From Prevotella sp. (GTDB lineage Bacteria > Bacteroidota > Bacteroidia > Bacteroidales > Bacteroidaceae): a DNA stretch of 64,000 nt. Shown piece by piece: positions 8,362 through 16,858 of this stretch. A model generated the notes under the pieces. It saw nothing but the letters and a program-made list of their open reading frames with translations, was not told the origin of the DNA and did no database searches. The translations under genes and the position numbers were made by a program. The DNA lies in NCBI GenBank assembly GCA_017554105.1, contig JAFZIY010000024.1, positions 1-64,000 of the forward strand. The letters run 5' to 3'. How positions within the stretch are numbered: the stretch's first letter is position 1; every line of letters starts with the position of its first letter.

Positions 8362-10031
8362 AACCTGTCATCTATCAAGTTTTTACCCGTCTCTTCGGCA
8401 ACCGCAACACGACTAATAAGGAGTGGGGAAGCATTGAAGAGAACGGGTGTGGTAAACTTAATGACTTTGACGATGTAACGCTGAGGAGAATCAAACGACT
8501 CGGCGCAACTCATATTTGGTTTACGGGCGTGATTCGTCACGCCTCGCAAACCGATTATACCCGTTATGGTATTCCTTGTCAGCATCCCGATGTGGTGAAA
8601 GGTATCGCCGGCTCGCCATACGCCATTACCGACTATTATGACATAGACCCAGACATTGCCGTCGATGTGGATAACCGCATGGGCGAGTGGTTGGCTCTTA
8701 TAGAGCGTGCGCACAAGGCTGGACTGAAGGTAGTAATGGACTTCGTGCCAAACCATGTAGCACGTCAGTACCATAGCATCTGCAAACCTGAATGGGTGAA
8801 AGACCTTGGTGAGGACGATAACACAGACTGGCATTTCTCCACTAATAACAACTTCTATTATTGTTGGGGAAAAGAACTTGACCTAAGCCTCACCCCCAAC
8901 CCCTCCCCCGTAGGGAGGGGAGAAAAGAAAGCCTACACCGAATCCCCCGCCCGCGCCACCGGCAACGACGTTTTCTCAAACCATCCTTCGTGTAACGACT
9001 GGTATGAGACGGTGAAACTGAACTACGGCATCGACTATTGCGATGCCGGAGGACGCTCAGAACACTTCAAGCCAATCCCTGATACATGGAACAAGATGAC
9101 CGACATCCTGCTTTTCTGGGCACAGAAAGGCATCGACGGTTTCCGTTGCGACATGGCAGAGATGGTGCCTGCGGCATTCTGGGCATGGGCAACCGACAAG
9201 GTGAAGTTCCAATATCCAGAAGTAAAGTTCATCGGTGAGGTGTATAACCCTGCCGAATACCGCAATTACATCGGTGCTGGTTTCGACTGGCTGTACGACA
9301 AGGTGGGTATGTACGACTGCGTACGTGATGTAATCTGTGGTAACCGACGTGCCGCTGACATCACCTCACAATGGCAGCATACCGATGATATCCGTCAGCA
9401 CATGCTTTATTTCCTTGAGAACCATGACGAACAGCGCATAGCAAGCGACTTCTTTGCTGCCGATGCTCGAAAAGGCATACCAGGATTTATTGTTAGTGCG
9501 TTACTCAATACCAGTCCTTTCATGCTCTATGCCGGTCAGGAGTTTGGAGAGCGCGGAATGGACAAGGAAGGATTCAGCGGTTGCGACGGACGTACCACCA
9601 TCTTCGATTATTGGTGCGTGGATACATTGCGTCGTGGATATTTTGACCGTCGTAAGATGAAGAAGGACGAGAAAGCTCTCGAGGCGGTATATCAGCGCAT
9701 TCTGACTATTGCAAACAAGGAGCAAGCGGTGAGCGAGGGACTGTCATACGACCTTATGTATGTCAACCAGCACATTGCCGACCGTCAGTTTGCCTTCCTC
9801 CGCAAGCATGAAGGCGAGACACTGCTTATTGTTGCCAATTTCGATGACCATGATGCAGAGTGTGATGTTGTCATCCCACGCCATGCTTTCGAGTATTTGC
9901 AAATGGCAGAAGGTACGTACAATGCCATCGAACTGCTGACGGGCGAAGCCACAACGCTGACACTCGCTGCTGACAATGCAGCACATGTCAGTGTACCCGC
10001 ACTCAGTGGCGTTGTGATAAAGGTTTCCTGA
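8358..10031 (+). CDS. GH13 alpha-amylase family protein, cytoplasmic
   Basis: 557 residues with no signal peptide, so it probably acts in the cytoplasm on maltodextrin or glycogen. GH13 motifs are in order: DFVPNH (region I), GFRCDMAEM with nucleophile D265, GEVYNP with acid/base E294, and ENHDEQR with transition-state Asp D357; a C-terminal beta domain follows. It overlaps fabD by four bases. Residues of about 178-191 (LTPNPSPVGRGEKK) come from a GC-rich repeat inserted in frame in a loop of domain B, just before ATGNDVF. The reading frame survives, so the enzyme may still be active. Exact substrate unknown. Confidence 0.92.
   Translation: MKPVIYQVFTRLFGNRNTTNKEWGSIEENGCGKLNDFDDVTLRRIKRLGATHIWFTGVIRHASQTDYTRYGIPCQHPDVVKGIAGSPYAITDYYDIDPDIAVDVDNRMGEWLALIERAHKAGLKVVMDFVPNHVARQYHSICKPEWVKDLGEDDNTDWHFSTNNNFYYCWGKELDLSLTPNPSPVGRGEKKAYTESPARATGNDVFSNHPSCNDWYETVKLNYGIDYCDAGGRSEHFKPIPDTWNKMTDILLFWAQKGIDGFRCDMAEMVPAAFWAWATDKVKFQYPEVKFIGEVYNPAEYRNYIGAGFDWLYDKVGMYDCVRDVICGNRRAADITSQWQHTDDIRQHMLYFLENHDEQRIASDFFAADARKGIPGFIVSALLNTSPFMLYAGQEFGERGMDKEGFSGCDGRTTIFDYWCVDTLRRGYFDRRKMKKDEKALEAVYQRILTIANKEQAVSEGLSYDLMYVNQHIADRQFAFLRKHEGETLLIVANFDDHDAECDVVIPRHAFEYLQMAEGTYNAIELLTGEATTLTLAADNAAHVSVPALSGVVIKVS
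8888..8922 (+). repeat. GC-rich dispersed repeat inserted in frame in the GH13 gene
   Basis: A pyrimidine/purine-asymmetric element with an internal hairpin (CCCCTCCC at 8900-8907, GGGAGGGG at 8913-8920). It encodes the peptide TPNPSPVGRG. This peptide type recurs in unrelated Bacteroidetes proteins as the translation of an interspersed repeat (known from the literature in general terms). Its base composition is very unlike the flanking codons. Confidence 0.7.
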
Positions 10032-10044
10032 CAATCATGTTTCA

Positions 10045-10176
10045 TATATATAACAGACCAATCCTGCCAGGTTTACTCAGCAATCCTGGCAGGATTGCTG
10101 ACCAAAACAGGCAGGATTGCTAACCAATTTCGCCCAATTTGCTGACCAATTTCGGCGAATTTGCTGACTAAGACAT
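10045..10176. repeat. Intergenic array with an exact 22-base period
   Basis: Six consecutive 22-base units (10045, 10067, 10089, 10111, 10133, 10155) between the convergent GH13 and DUF2807 genes. Units 3 and 4 share GCAGGATTGCT followed by (G/A)ACCAA; units 5 and 6 share AATTTGCTGAC; units 1 and 2 are more diverged. A 21-base palindrome (AGCAATCCTG, G, CAGGATTGCT, 10079-10099) spans the junction of units 2 and 3. There are no spacers between units, so this is not a CRISPR array. Confidence 0.7.
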
Positions 10177-10217
10177 CGTGTTTTGCTTTGCTGTTGACAA
10201 AGTCAAGCGCAATGTTC

Positions 10218-10892
10218 TCACATCTCGCTGATACTTCCAATTCCTGTGCGCTTGTTGTTTTTATTCTTGGGATTTCCGCCAAAGCTAAGCGACCCAACGC
10301 CCGTAACTTGGCCTTCTATACTATCGCTGGCGTAGCACTCTATGCTGCCCACGCCCGATACCGTTGCTTTTACGTTCATCGCCTTTAGGTTGCCAGTGTA
10401 TATGCCGCCCACCCCGCTGCATGTCATTACGGCATCGTCGGCTACTCCGTTTATTGTTATGCTGCCCACGCCGCTGTTCAAAATCTCAATATGGTCGGTG
10501 TCCAGACTGTCCATCTCTATTGTACCCACACCGCTGTTCTGAACCTTTATAAGGTCGGTGGTATATACACGAATCTTAACATCCTTGATTTGTAAGTTTA
10601 TTTTATTCTTAGAAAAGCTGATGTTCAGATTCTTGCCGTCACTCTCAAACTTATATAGTTCTATGTAGTTTTCAGGCGCTGTCAGTTCTACAACGCCGTC
10701 TTTGGTCTCGCTCTGTACTATTTCCACAAAGCCTGCGCAGTTCATTTTCACCTCCTCAAATGGTTGCAGTTTGTACTCCTTGGTAACCACGTTGCCGCTG
10801 GGCTCAATCATGTTCGTATCAAATCCATTAAAATTCACATTACATGAAGCCAATGCTACCAAGCTCATCAACAGAAATAATCCCTTTTTCAT
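10218..10892 (-). CDS. DUF2807 (GIN-domain) lipoprotein
   Basis: 224 residues with a lipoprotein signal peptide ending LASC (lipidated Cys17), so it is anchored in an envelope membrane. From about residue 35 the protein is a right-handed beta-helix-like GIN domain: a repeated short motif, (S/N)SGVG(S/T)I, recurs at roughly 19-21 residue steps in the second half (NSGVGTI, NSGVGSI, CSGVGGI, VSGVGSI, VTGVGSL), ending RTGIGSISEM. The family is common in Bacteroidetes and often called putative auto-transporter adhesin; actual function unknown. It is convergent with the GH13 gene across the 22-base array. Confidence 0.88.
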   Translation of the reverse strand: MKKGLFLLMSLVALASCNVNFNGFDTNMIEPSGNVVTKEYKLQPFEEVKMNCAGFVEIVQSETKDGVVELTAPENYIELYKFESDGKNLNISFSKNKINLQIKDVKIRVYTTDLIKVQNSGVGTIEMDSLDTDHIEILNSGVGSITINGVADDAVMTCSGVGGIYTGNLKAMNVKATVSGVGSIECYASDSIEGQVTGVGSLSFGGNPKNKNNKRTGIGSISEM

Positions 10893-10964
10893 ACTATTAT
10901 TGTTTCATTATTAAATAATCTATACCTGTTAGACGGCACTATTGGCCGAAAAGTTGCATAAATC

Positions 10965-10995
10965 TTGTTTTATTTTAGTTTTATTTGTATTTTTG
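10965..10995 (+). promoter_or_regulatory. Promoter of the AlaX-like gene
   Basis: TTG at 10965-10967, a 20-base spacer and TATTTTTG at 10988-10995. This fixes the downstream ATG at 11016 as the start, because the longer open frame would begin inside the promoter. Confidence 0.65.
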
Positions 10996-11015
10996 CGTCC
11001 AAAACCATTCAGACT

Positions 11016-11519
11016 ATGCCAGAAGACTATATCCTGAACGAACACAACAAGGAGGAGTTCCCACCTGCCCACACTGCGGAGCATCTGCTGAATCAGTTGA
11101 TGCAGCGTATGTTTGGCTGCGAGCGTTCGCGCAATGCGCACATAGAGCGCAAGAAAAGCAAAATATCGTATATCGTTGACCGCAAGCCTGACCGTAAGGA
11201 TGAGCGTGACATAGAGCAGGCGATGAACGAACTGATAGAGCAGGACATGCCCGTTACCTTCGAGTATGTCACCCGTGCGGAACTTGAAGGTATTATAATG
11301 GATGCGGCTCCGGACTCTCCCGACTCTCGCCTGTCACTTGAGCGACTTCCTGACGATGCCTCGGAAACTATTCGTCTGGTGCGCATTGGTGACTATGATG
11401 TATGTCCCTGCATCGGCAAGCATGTCCGTTCCACCTCACAGATAGGCCGCTTCGAACTCCTCGGCACCAACTGGGACGAGATAAACAAGAGCTTCCGCAT
11501 CCGCTTTAAAGTGGTGTGA
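11016..11519 (+). CDS. AlaX-like tRNA editing-domain protein
   Basis: 167 residues from the ATG just after the promoter. It carries the metal-binding motifs of the threonyl/alanyl-tRNA synthetase second additional domain: HTAEHLL near residue 26 and CIGKH near 135. This fold hydrolyses mischarged aminoacyl-tRNA (for example Ser-tRNA-Ala) in trans. It lacks any synthetase or C-Ala domain, so it is a free-standing editing factor. The substrate is inferred from the family only. It appears monocistronic, with 116 bases before the next gene. Confidence 0.82.
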   Translation: MPEDYILNEHNKEEFPPAHTAEHLLNQLMQRMFGCERSRNAHIERKKSKISYIVDRKPDRKDERDIEQAMNELIEQDMPVTFEYVTRAELEGIIMDAAPDSPDSRLSLERLPDDASETIRLVRIGDYDVCPCIGKHVRSTSQIGRFELLGTNWDEINKSFRIRFKVV

Positions 11520-11635
11520 TTTCTAAATCATCATGAATTAATACTGTAAAGCGTTGTTTTGAAAAGCAGAACATGAGTTACAACTTGTATTTAAGTAATT
11601 AAATAATCAGGAAGTCTAACTAAATAAAAAAATAT

Positions 11636-13501
11636 ATGAACGAAATAAAGTGTCCAAATTGCGGAAAAGTGTTTTCTGTTGATGAAGCAAGTTATGCTTC
11701 AGTCGTTAATCAGGTAAGAACGCAAGAGTTCGAGAAAGATGTGGAACGACGTGTTGAAGAAATAGAGAAGCAGCAGATACTTCAACGTCAGTCTGAAAAA
11801 CTGAAGGCAGAACAGTTGTTCCAGCAGCAGTTGAACGCCAAAGAACAAGAGGTGGAAAAACGTAACGCAGAAATAGCTAGGCTTGAAGAACACTTAAAAG
11901 GAGTAGAGGCTTCAAAAAATGCAGTAGCTCATGAAGCTGTTCAATCAGCGCAAATAGAATTTAATAAGATTTTAGCTGAAAAAGACGCACAGATTCTTAA
12001 GAAAGAACATGAAATATTATCGCTTAATGAACAATCGCAAGGGAAAGAAAGAGCTAAACAGTTAGAATATGAAAGAGAACTGGCAGTAAAGGAATCGCAA
12101 ATAGCTCGTTTAGAGGAACAGATAAAAGGTGCTGTGATTGAAAAGCAAGCAGAATTTGAAAAACAACTGGCATCAAAGGATGCTGAGATATTACGACTAA
12201 AAGGTGAAGTGTCTCATAGTCAAGGTCAGATAGAGGTGGCTGTACTGAAAGAGCAAAACAAGGCAAACCAGATAATTCAAATAAAAGAAGGAGAGATATC
12301 ATCGTGGAAAGAAAAACTAGAAATTGAGAAGAGCGATTCTATGCGTCGTGAACAAGATCTTCGCCAAGGTTATGAACGTCAGCTTAAGCAACAGCAGGAG
12401 CTTGTAGATTATTATAAAGACATGAAAATCCGCATGTCTACAAAAATGGTGGGAGAGACACTTGAAGCTCATTGTAATACTCTTTTCAATTCAACTATTC
12501 GTCCCATAATGCCTCAGGCATATTTTGAGAAAGATAATGACATATCTGGAGGCTCGAAGGGTGATTTCATCTTTCGTGATTACTATGGTAAGTTTGAGTA
12601 TATTTCCATTATGTTTGAAATGAAGAACGAGATGGACGAGACTGCTACAAAGCACCGAAACGAGGATTTCTTAAAGAAACTTGATGAGGACCGTAGAAAG
12701 AAAAACTGTGAATTTGCCGTGTTGGTGTCTATGTTGGAACCTGATAATGACCTTTATAATACAGGTATTGTGGACATGTGTCACCGTTACCCCAAGATGT
12801 ATGTTATACGTCCCCAGTTCTTCATACCTATTATTACACTTTTGGTTCAGACCTCAAAAAAGAGTATCATTTTACAGAAGCAACTATTACTTGCCCAAAG
12901 CCAATCAGTAGATGTTACTAATTTTGAATCGAAGCTTAATGATTTTAAGGAACGCTTCGCAAACAATTATCGCCTTGCAAGTGAGAAGTTTCAAAAGGCT
13001 ATAGAGGAAATTGACAAAACAATAGACCATTTGCAGAAAATAAAGGCAAACCTTATTGGCTCAGAGAATAATCTGCGTATAGCGAATAACAAGGCAGAGG
13101 AACTTACGATTAAGAGATTGACTTATAAGAATCCAACTATGAAAGCGAAGTTTGATGAAGCAAGAAAGAAATCTTCTGAGCCTGAGAGTGCAGAAGAAAT
13201 AATCGATGAGTTTCAACCGTCAATAATTGAAGATGCGGAAAATACAATTAGCAAAGAGAATAGAAAGAAGGATGAAAGCAATATCAAGCAAAAAAAGCAT
13301 TATACAATGATTGCTCGTGCTGCTAAAATTGGAGATAGAGTTATTAGATTGTCCGACAACCAGATAGGAACTGTAATCAAAATAGAGAAACTAATGGGTG
13401 ATATCGAAAGATTAATACTTGAGCTTGAAGATGGAAGAAGCGCTACTGTGTTTAACGATCGGAGTATGTATAAGGTGATAATTGTAGATGAGGATGAATA
13501 G
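11636..13501 (+). CDS. DUF2130 coiled-coil protein with extra C-terminal domain
   Basis: 621 residues. The N-terminus has a CPNCGKVF zinc-ribbon half, then a long charged coiled coil (about 25-260) rich in Gln, Glu and Lys, then the DUF2130 domain (about 265-500; landmarks STKMVGETLEAH and KGDFIFRDYYG, and KNPTMKAKFDEA near the usual family end). About 110 further residues follow: a charged linker, then a compact segment from 563 (AKIGDRVIRLSDNQIGTVIKIE, LELEDGRSATVF) that looks like a small SH3/KOW-type beta-barrel. Codon use is AT-richer than that of its neighbours, suggesting a separate origin. The role of DUF2130 is unknown; nuclease-like functions have been suggested. The gene lies just before a dead restriction-modification locus. 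Confidence 0.85.
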   Translation: MNEIKCPNCGKVFSVDEASYASVVNQVRTQEFEKDVERRVEEIEKQQILQRQSEKLKAEQLFQQQLNAKEQEVEKRNAEIARLEEHLKGVEASKNAVAHEAVQSAQIEFNKILAEKDAQILKKEHEILSLNEQSQGKERAKQLEYERELAVKESQIARLEEQIKGAVIEKQAEFEKQLASKDAEILRLKGEVSHSQGQIEVAVLKEQNKANQIIQIKEGEISSWKEKLEIEKSDSMRREQDLRQGYERQLKQQQELVDYYKDMKIRMSTKMVGETLEAHCNTLFNSTIRPIMPQAYFEKDNDISGGSKGDFIFRDYYGKFEYISIMFEMKNEMDETATKHRNEDFLKKLDEDRRKKNCEFAVLVSMLEPDNDLYNTGIVDMCHRYPKMYVIRPQFFIPIITLLVQTSKKSIILQKQLLLAQSQSVDVTNFESKLNDFKERFANNYRLASEKFQKAIEEIDKTIDHLQKIKANLIGSENNLRIANNKAEELTIKRLTYKNPTMKAKFDEARKKSSEPESAEEIIDEFQPSIIEDAENTISKENRKKDESNIKQKKHYTMIARAAKIGDRVIRLSDNQIGTVIKIEKLMGDIERLILELEDGRSATVFNDRSMYKVIIVDEDE

Positions 13502-13611
13502 ATTGGCATTAACGTTGCTTTTGATATAGTATGACCAAAGAAACAGACAGGAGGTTTCGTCATTTGTTATAGAAGAGCATATGGAGGAGCAGTACCAACA
13601 GGTGGATGTGA

Positions 13612-13842
13612 CTAGGTCGATAGTCGGAAGACGGAACGGTTTACTAGGTATGTTGTTTCGCCTTCGTACACAGACTCTATTTTTGGTGAGGAAGTAAACG
13701 AAACTTCCATCACCGAGATAGCCAAACAGCATCCCTACTACTTCATCATGCATGACAGCGGCCTCGCCAACGACAACGTGGCAGATAACTTTGAGCAAAT
13801 ATTCGAGCACTATAGCAAGGATACCATTAGAAGAATTCTGTA
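13612..13842 (+). pseudogene. C-terminal remnant of a type III methyltransferase (Mod-like)
   Basis: No intact gene is present, but one frame reads about 70 residues to the TAA at 13840-13842. It includes FTRYVVSPSYTDSIFGEE, then ITEIAKQHPYYFIMHDSGL, ANDNVADNFEQIF, and ends DTIRRIL. This resembles the C-terminal end of type III DNA-adenine methyltransferases. Upstream, a segment in another frame (MEEQYQQVD, from 13580) may be a further decayed piece. It is assigned partly because a Res-like start follows in the expected mod-res order. Confidence 0.5.
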
Positions 13843-13924
13843 AGCTTTCCCCCGAAAAAGTGGCAGTAAGACATGATTATTCCCTCGTAAAATTGGCAAT
13901 ACCTAATGCTATCTAATTGAGAAT

Positions 13925-14049
13925 ATGAAATTTAGATTTAAGATACAACAATACAAACGGAGGCGGTGGAGCAGACGGTGAATGTGTTTGCAGATCAGCC
14001 TTCGAAGATCAATGCAAAATACCGTCGTGGCCGTTATGGAGAACGATGA
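13925..14049 (+). pseudogene. N-terminal remnant of a type III restriction enzyme (Res-like), frameshifted
   Basis: The ATG at 13925 reads MKFRFKIQQY; the frame then shifts at about 13954 and continues as QTEAVEQTVNVFADQPSKIN, ending at a TGA at 14047-14049. Joined across one missing base (TACAAACG where TACCAAACG is expected), it gives the typical start of a type III Res helicase-nuclease (KIQQYQTEAV, the Q-motif-like segment). Everything after about 41 codons is gone. It follows the Mod-like remnant, as res follows mod in intact loci. Confidence 0.55.
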
Positions 14050-14069
14050 TGATGAGGGGTGGGAATAAA

Positions 14070-14112
14070 AAGAATCTTAAGAGACGGATGTTGCATGTCT
14101 CTTAAGATTCTT
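14070..14112. terminator. Strong hairpin after the restriction-modification remnant
   Basis: Perfect 16-base arms (AAGAATCTTAAGAGAC and its complement) with an 11-base loop. Two smaller hairpins follow (AGCCT/AGGCT near 14151-14164 and CACCT/AGGTG near 14181-14196). It probably insulates the small membrane gene from the debris upstream. Confidence 0.65.
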
Positions 14113-14198
14113 GTATATAGTGAGTTTGTTTTTGTCTTTTTAATCCTCTTAGCCTGTGTAGGCTGGATGAGGAAAAGAGTCACCTGCGGTGAGGTGAT

Positions 14199-14294
14199 TT
14201 ACATTACTTCCAGATGATCGTGCTTTGCCAACCAAATACTGAATACTATGCCTACGAGAAGCATGCCTGCTAATGTCATGAATGTTGTTCCCAT
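14199..14294 (-). CDS. 31-residue single-helix membrane protein
   Basis: MGTTFMTLAGMLLVGIVFSI followed by WLAKHDHLEVM: one transmembrane helix with a short polar tail. The start at 14294 is chosen because a standard promoter lies just upstream on the same strand (TTG 14370-14368, 20-base spacer, TACCTTTG 14347-14340); the longer open frame to 14402 would begin upstream of that promoter. Function unknown. It is too short for domain assignment, but promoter, start and composition agree. Confidence 0.55.
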   Translation of the reverse strand: MGTTFMTLAGMLLVGIVFSIWLAKHDHLEVM

Positions 14295-14339
14295 CTTACA
14301 AATCTTTTTTTTAATTATTACTTTTTTCTTTTCACGGTG

Positions 14340-14370
14340 CAAAGGTATGGCGATTTTATGTGTCGCGCAA
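14340..14370 (-). promoter_or_regulatory. Promoter of the 31-residue membrane protein gene
   Basis: Minus strand TTG at 14370-14368 and TACCTTTG at 14347-14340, 20-base spacer. Confidence 0.65.
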
Positions 14371-14468
14371 CAATTGATTATGAATTGTAAAGCAAGTGGC
14401 ACCGCAATGAAATCGAATTGCTGTTATCGATAATTTCGATAGCAGCATGTATTTATTATCGATTTTAC

Positions 14469-14499
14469 TTGTTCCGTTTAAATAAAATGTGTATCTTTG
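14469..14499 (+). promoter_or_regulatory. Promoter of the LysR-type regulator
   Basis: TTG at 14469-14471, a 20-base spacer and TATCTTTG at 14492-14499. The ATG at 14508 follows within eight bases, so the mRNA is nearly leaderless. Confidence 0.65.
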
Positions 14500-14507
14500 T
14501 GGCAGAT

Positions 14508-15413
14508 ATGGAACTTAGACAACTTAAGTATTTTGTGCAACTGTCGAAGACTTTGAATTTCTCTACGGCAGCAAAGGACTTGTTCATCACGCAGAGCACG
14601 TTATCTCATCAGATATTGCAGTTGGAGAATGAACTGGGACAACCGTTGTTCCACCGCAACAGTCACGAGGTGATGCTTACAGAGGCGGGGCAGACTCTGC
14701 TTCCACTGGCGAAGCAGACTATCATTGACGCAGACAACTGTCTGCTGAAACTGGATGAACTGAAGAACCTGATGGGGGGCGAACTGAATATCGGTGTCAC
14801 CTTCTCTTTCGCATGTATCATGGCTGAGACGCTGACATCGTTCCTCAGACAATATCCTCATGTGAAGGTTAACGTGAGTCAATCGAATATGGCTGACCTG
14901 ATTAAGAGGCTTGAGAACCATGAGTTTGACTTTGTTTTGGCGTTCAAACCATTGGAAAACAATCCGCGTCTGGAGAGCAGGGTGCTGTTCAGCCATAAGT
15001 TGACGGCAGTGGTAAATGAACATCATGCCTTGGCTTCCAGGTCTTCTCTCACGTTGGAAGAACTGCAGCGGTATGACCTTGCATTGCCTCTGCGGGGCAC
15101 ACGGGCGCGCAATGTCTTTGAGCGCATAATTGCCGGTACAGGTTATGAGTATAAGGTGAAGGTTGAGATGAATTATGTATATCTGCTTTTCCGTCTGCTG
15201 CGCGAATCTAACTATGTCACCATACTGAGTGAGAGCACAGTGATGGGTGAGCAGGGATTGCGTGCCATACCTATCGTTGAGATGGATACGGAGGAAAACC
15301 GCATGTATGGCTGCATCCATTTGCTGCGCAACGTATACATGAAGAAGTCTGCACAGGAGTTCATAAGGATGCTCGACGAGAGCACATCGGTACTTCGCCG
15401 AGCAATACTTTAA
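14508..15413 (+). CDS. LysR-family transcriptional regulator
   Basis: 301 residues from the ATG directly behind the promoter. The N-terminal winged helix-turn-helix (MELRQLKYFVQLSKTLNFST, with TQSTLSHQILQLENELGQPLF as the recognition region) is followed by a periplasmic-binding-protein-like effector domain (about 90-290). Family members bind a small molecule and activate neighbouring genes. The nearest genes are the divergent 31-residue membrane protein and the convergent pdxT; neither identifies the ligand. The start encoded further upstream at 14418 would precede the promoter and is rejected. Confidence 0.92.
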   Translation: MELRQLKYFVQLSKTLNFSTAAKDLFITQSTLSHQILQLENELGQPLFHRNSHEVMLTEAGQTLLPLAKQTIIDADNCLLKLDELKNLMGGELNIGVTFSFACIMAETLTSFLRQYPHVKVNVSQSNMADLIKRLENHEFDFVLAFKPLENNPRLESRVLFSHKLTAVVNEHHALASRSSLTLEELQRYDLALPLRGTRARNVFERIIAGTGYEYKVKVEMNYVYLLFRLLRESNYVTILSESTVMGEQGLRAIPIVEMDTEENRMYGCIHLLRNVYMKKSAQEFIRMLDESTSVLRRAIL

Positions 15414-15419
15414 TTGGAA

Positions 15420-15983
15420 TCAGATAGAAGTTGTAGCCTTAATACGATTCAAGAAAAACTCGTGAATTCTTGTGTCATCGTCTAACTCTGGATGAAAAGC
15501 GGTGACAAGTTGGTTGTCTTGACGTGCGGCAACGATGCGTCCATCCACTCTGGCAAGAACTTTGCAACGTTCAGACAACACCTCTTTTATATATGGGGCA
15601 CGTATAAAGGTCATGGGGATGTCTTCTCCTATGCCTTCTACAGGTGCTTTGGCGTGGAAACTTCCTAACTGACGACCGTAGGCATTGCGTTCAGCCACAA
15701 TGTCCATAGTACCGAGATGCATTGAAGACAAAAGGATTAGTCCTGCACATGTGCCGAAGACAGGGAGTCCGTTGACAATGGCTTGACGTATGGGTTCAAA
15801 CAACCCGAGGTCGTGCAGCAGTTTACTTTGTGTCGTCGATTCCCCACCAGGGATTATCAGACCATCCTTTGGCTGCTGCCAGTCGCGCAGTTGTCGCACT
15901 TCAAAGGTCTCCGCACCTAAACGATGGAGCATTTGCTCGTGTTCGGCAAATGCTCCCTGTAATGCTAGTATTGCTATTCTCAT
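15420..15983 (-). CDS. pdxT: Pyridoxal 5'-phosphate synthase, glutaminase subunit
   Basis: 187 residues, class-I glutamine amidotransferase. Catalytic triad: C79 in GTCAG, H164 and E166 in FHPEL; the oxyanion loop GGEST is near 47-51. It hydrolyses glutamine and channels ammonia to PdxS in the DXP-independent vitamin B6 route. It overlaps pdxS by four bases and is the last gene of the fusion-pdxS-pdxT operon, ending six bases from the convergent LysR gene. Confidence 0.97.
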   Translation of the reverse strand: MRIAILALQGAFAEHEQMLHRLGAETFEVRQLRDWQQPKDGLIIPGGESTTQSKLLHDLGLFEPIRQAIVNGLPVFGTCAGLILLSSMHLGTMDIVAERNAYGRQLGSFHAKAPVEGIGEDIPMTFIRAPYIKEVLSERCKVLARVDGRIVAARQDNQLVTAFHPELDDDTRIHEFFLNRIKATTSI

Positions 15984-16858
15984 TTCCCTCGTTCAGCCAT
16001 TAGCAATTCTATTTCCTGTTCGTTGATGCCAACCATTGCCTCGCCCAAGTCCTCTGACAGTTCTGCCAGCATCTTCGCATCTTGATAGTTAGTTACTGCC
16101 TTTACAATGGCAGCAGCGCGTTTTGCCGGATTGCCACTCTTGAAGATGCCGCTACCAACAAATACCCCCTCTGCACCTAATTGCATCATAAGTGCCGCAT
16201 CAGCAGGAGTAGCCACACCACCGGCAGCGAAGTTCACTACAGGCAGTTTGCCATTCTCATGCACGTATTTCACAAGGTCATAGGGTGCTTGCAATTGCTT
16301 TGCTGCCTCATAGAGTTCGTCTTCACTCATCGACACAAGTCTGCGTATCTCGCTCTGCATCAGTCGCATGTGACTCACTGCCTGAACGACATCACCCGTG
16401 CCAGGCTCTCCTTTGGTGCGAATCATCGTTGCACCCTCCGCAATACGGCGCAAGGCCTCGCCTAAGTTCTTAGCACCGCAAACAAAAGGAACGTCGAACT
16501 TAGTCTTGTCGATATGATAGATATTGTCTGCTGGCGACAATACTTCGCTCTCATCAATATAGTCAATCTCGATAGCCTGCAGAATCTGTGCCTCTGCAAT
16601 ATGTCCGATGCGCACTTTCGCCATTACAGGTATGCTTACGGCTTCCTGAATGCCGCGAATCATCTTCGGGTCGCTCATCCTGCTCACTCCGCCTGCTGCG
16701 CGAATGTCGGCAGGAATACGCTCCAATGCCATCACGGCGCACGCACCTGCTGCCTCGGCTATCTTCGCCTGCTCAGGCGTTGTTACGTCCATAATCACTC
16801 CGCCCTTAAGCATTTGGGCGAGATTTCTGTTCAGTTCTTGTCTGTTCTGTGTACTCAT
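15980..16858 (-). CDS. pdxS: Pyridoxal 5'-phosphate synthase, lyase subunit
   Basis: 292 residues, (beta/alpha)8 barrel. Key residues: D24 in [12 protein letters not shown]81 in MAKVRIGH forming the Schiff base with ribose 5-phosphate, and the phosphate loops GEPGTGD and [11 protein letters not shown]. With ammonia from PdxT it makes PLP from ribose 5-phosphate and glyceraldehyde 3-phosphate. It overlaps both neighbours by four bases, so the three genes should be translated together. Confidence 0.98.
   Translation of the reverse strand: MSTQNRQELNRNLAQMLKGGVIMDVTTPEQAKIAEAAGACAVMALERIPADIRAAGGVSRMSDPKMIRGIQEAVSIPVMAKVRIGHIAEAQILQAIEIDYIDESEVLSPADNIYHIDKTKFDVPFVCGAKNLGEALRRIAEGATMIRTKGEPGTGDVVQAVSHMRLMQSEIRRLVSMSEDELYEAAKQLQAPYDLVKYVHENGKLPVVNFAAGGVATPADAALMMQLGAEGVFVGSGIFKSGNPAKRAAAIVKAVTNYQDAKMLAELSEDLGEAMVGINEQEIELLMAERGK

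Noticed and set aside
10045-10176. CRISPR array
   Set aside because: Units are adjacent with no spacers, repeats are diverged and no cas gene is in the window.
14295-14402. Longer form of the 31-residue membrane protein
   Set aside because: Its start lies upstream of the promoter at 14340-14370, and the extra residues are low-complexity Lys/Ile.
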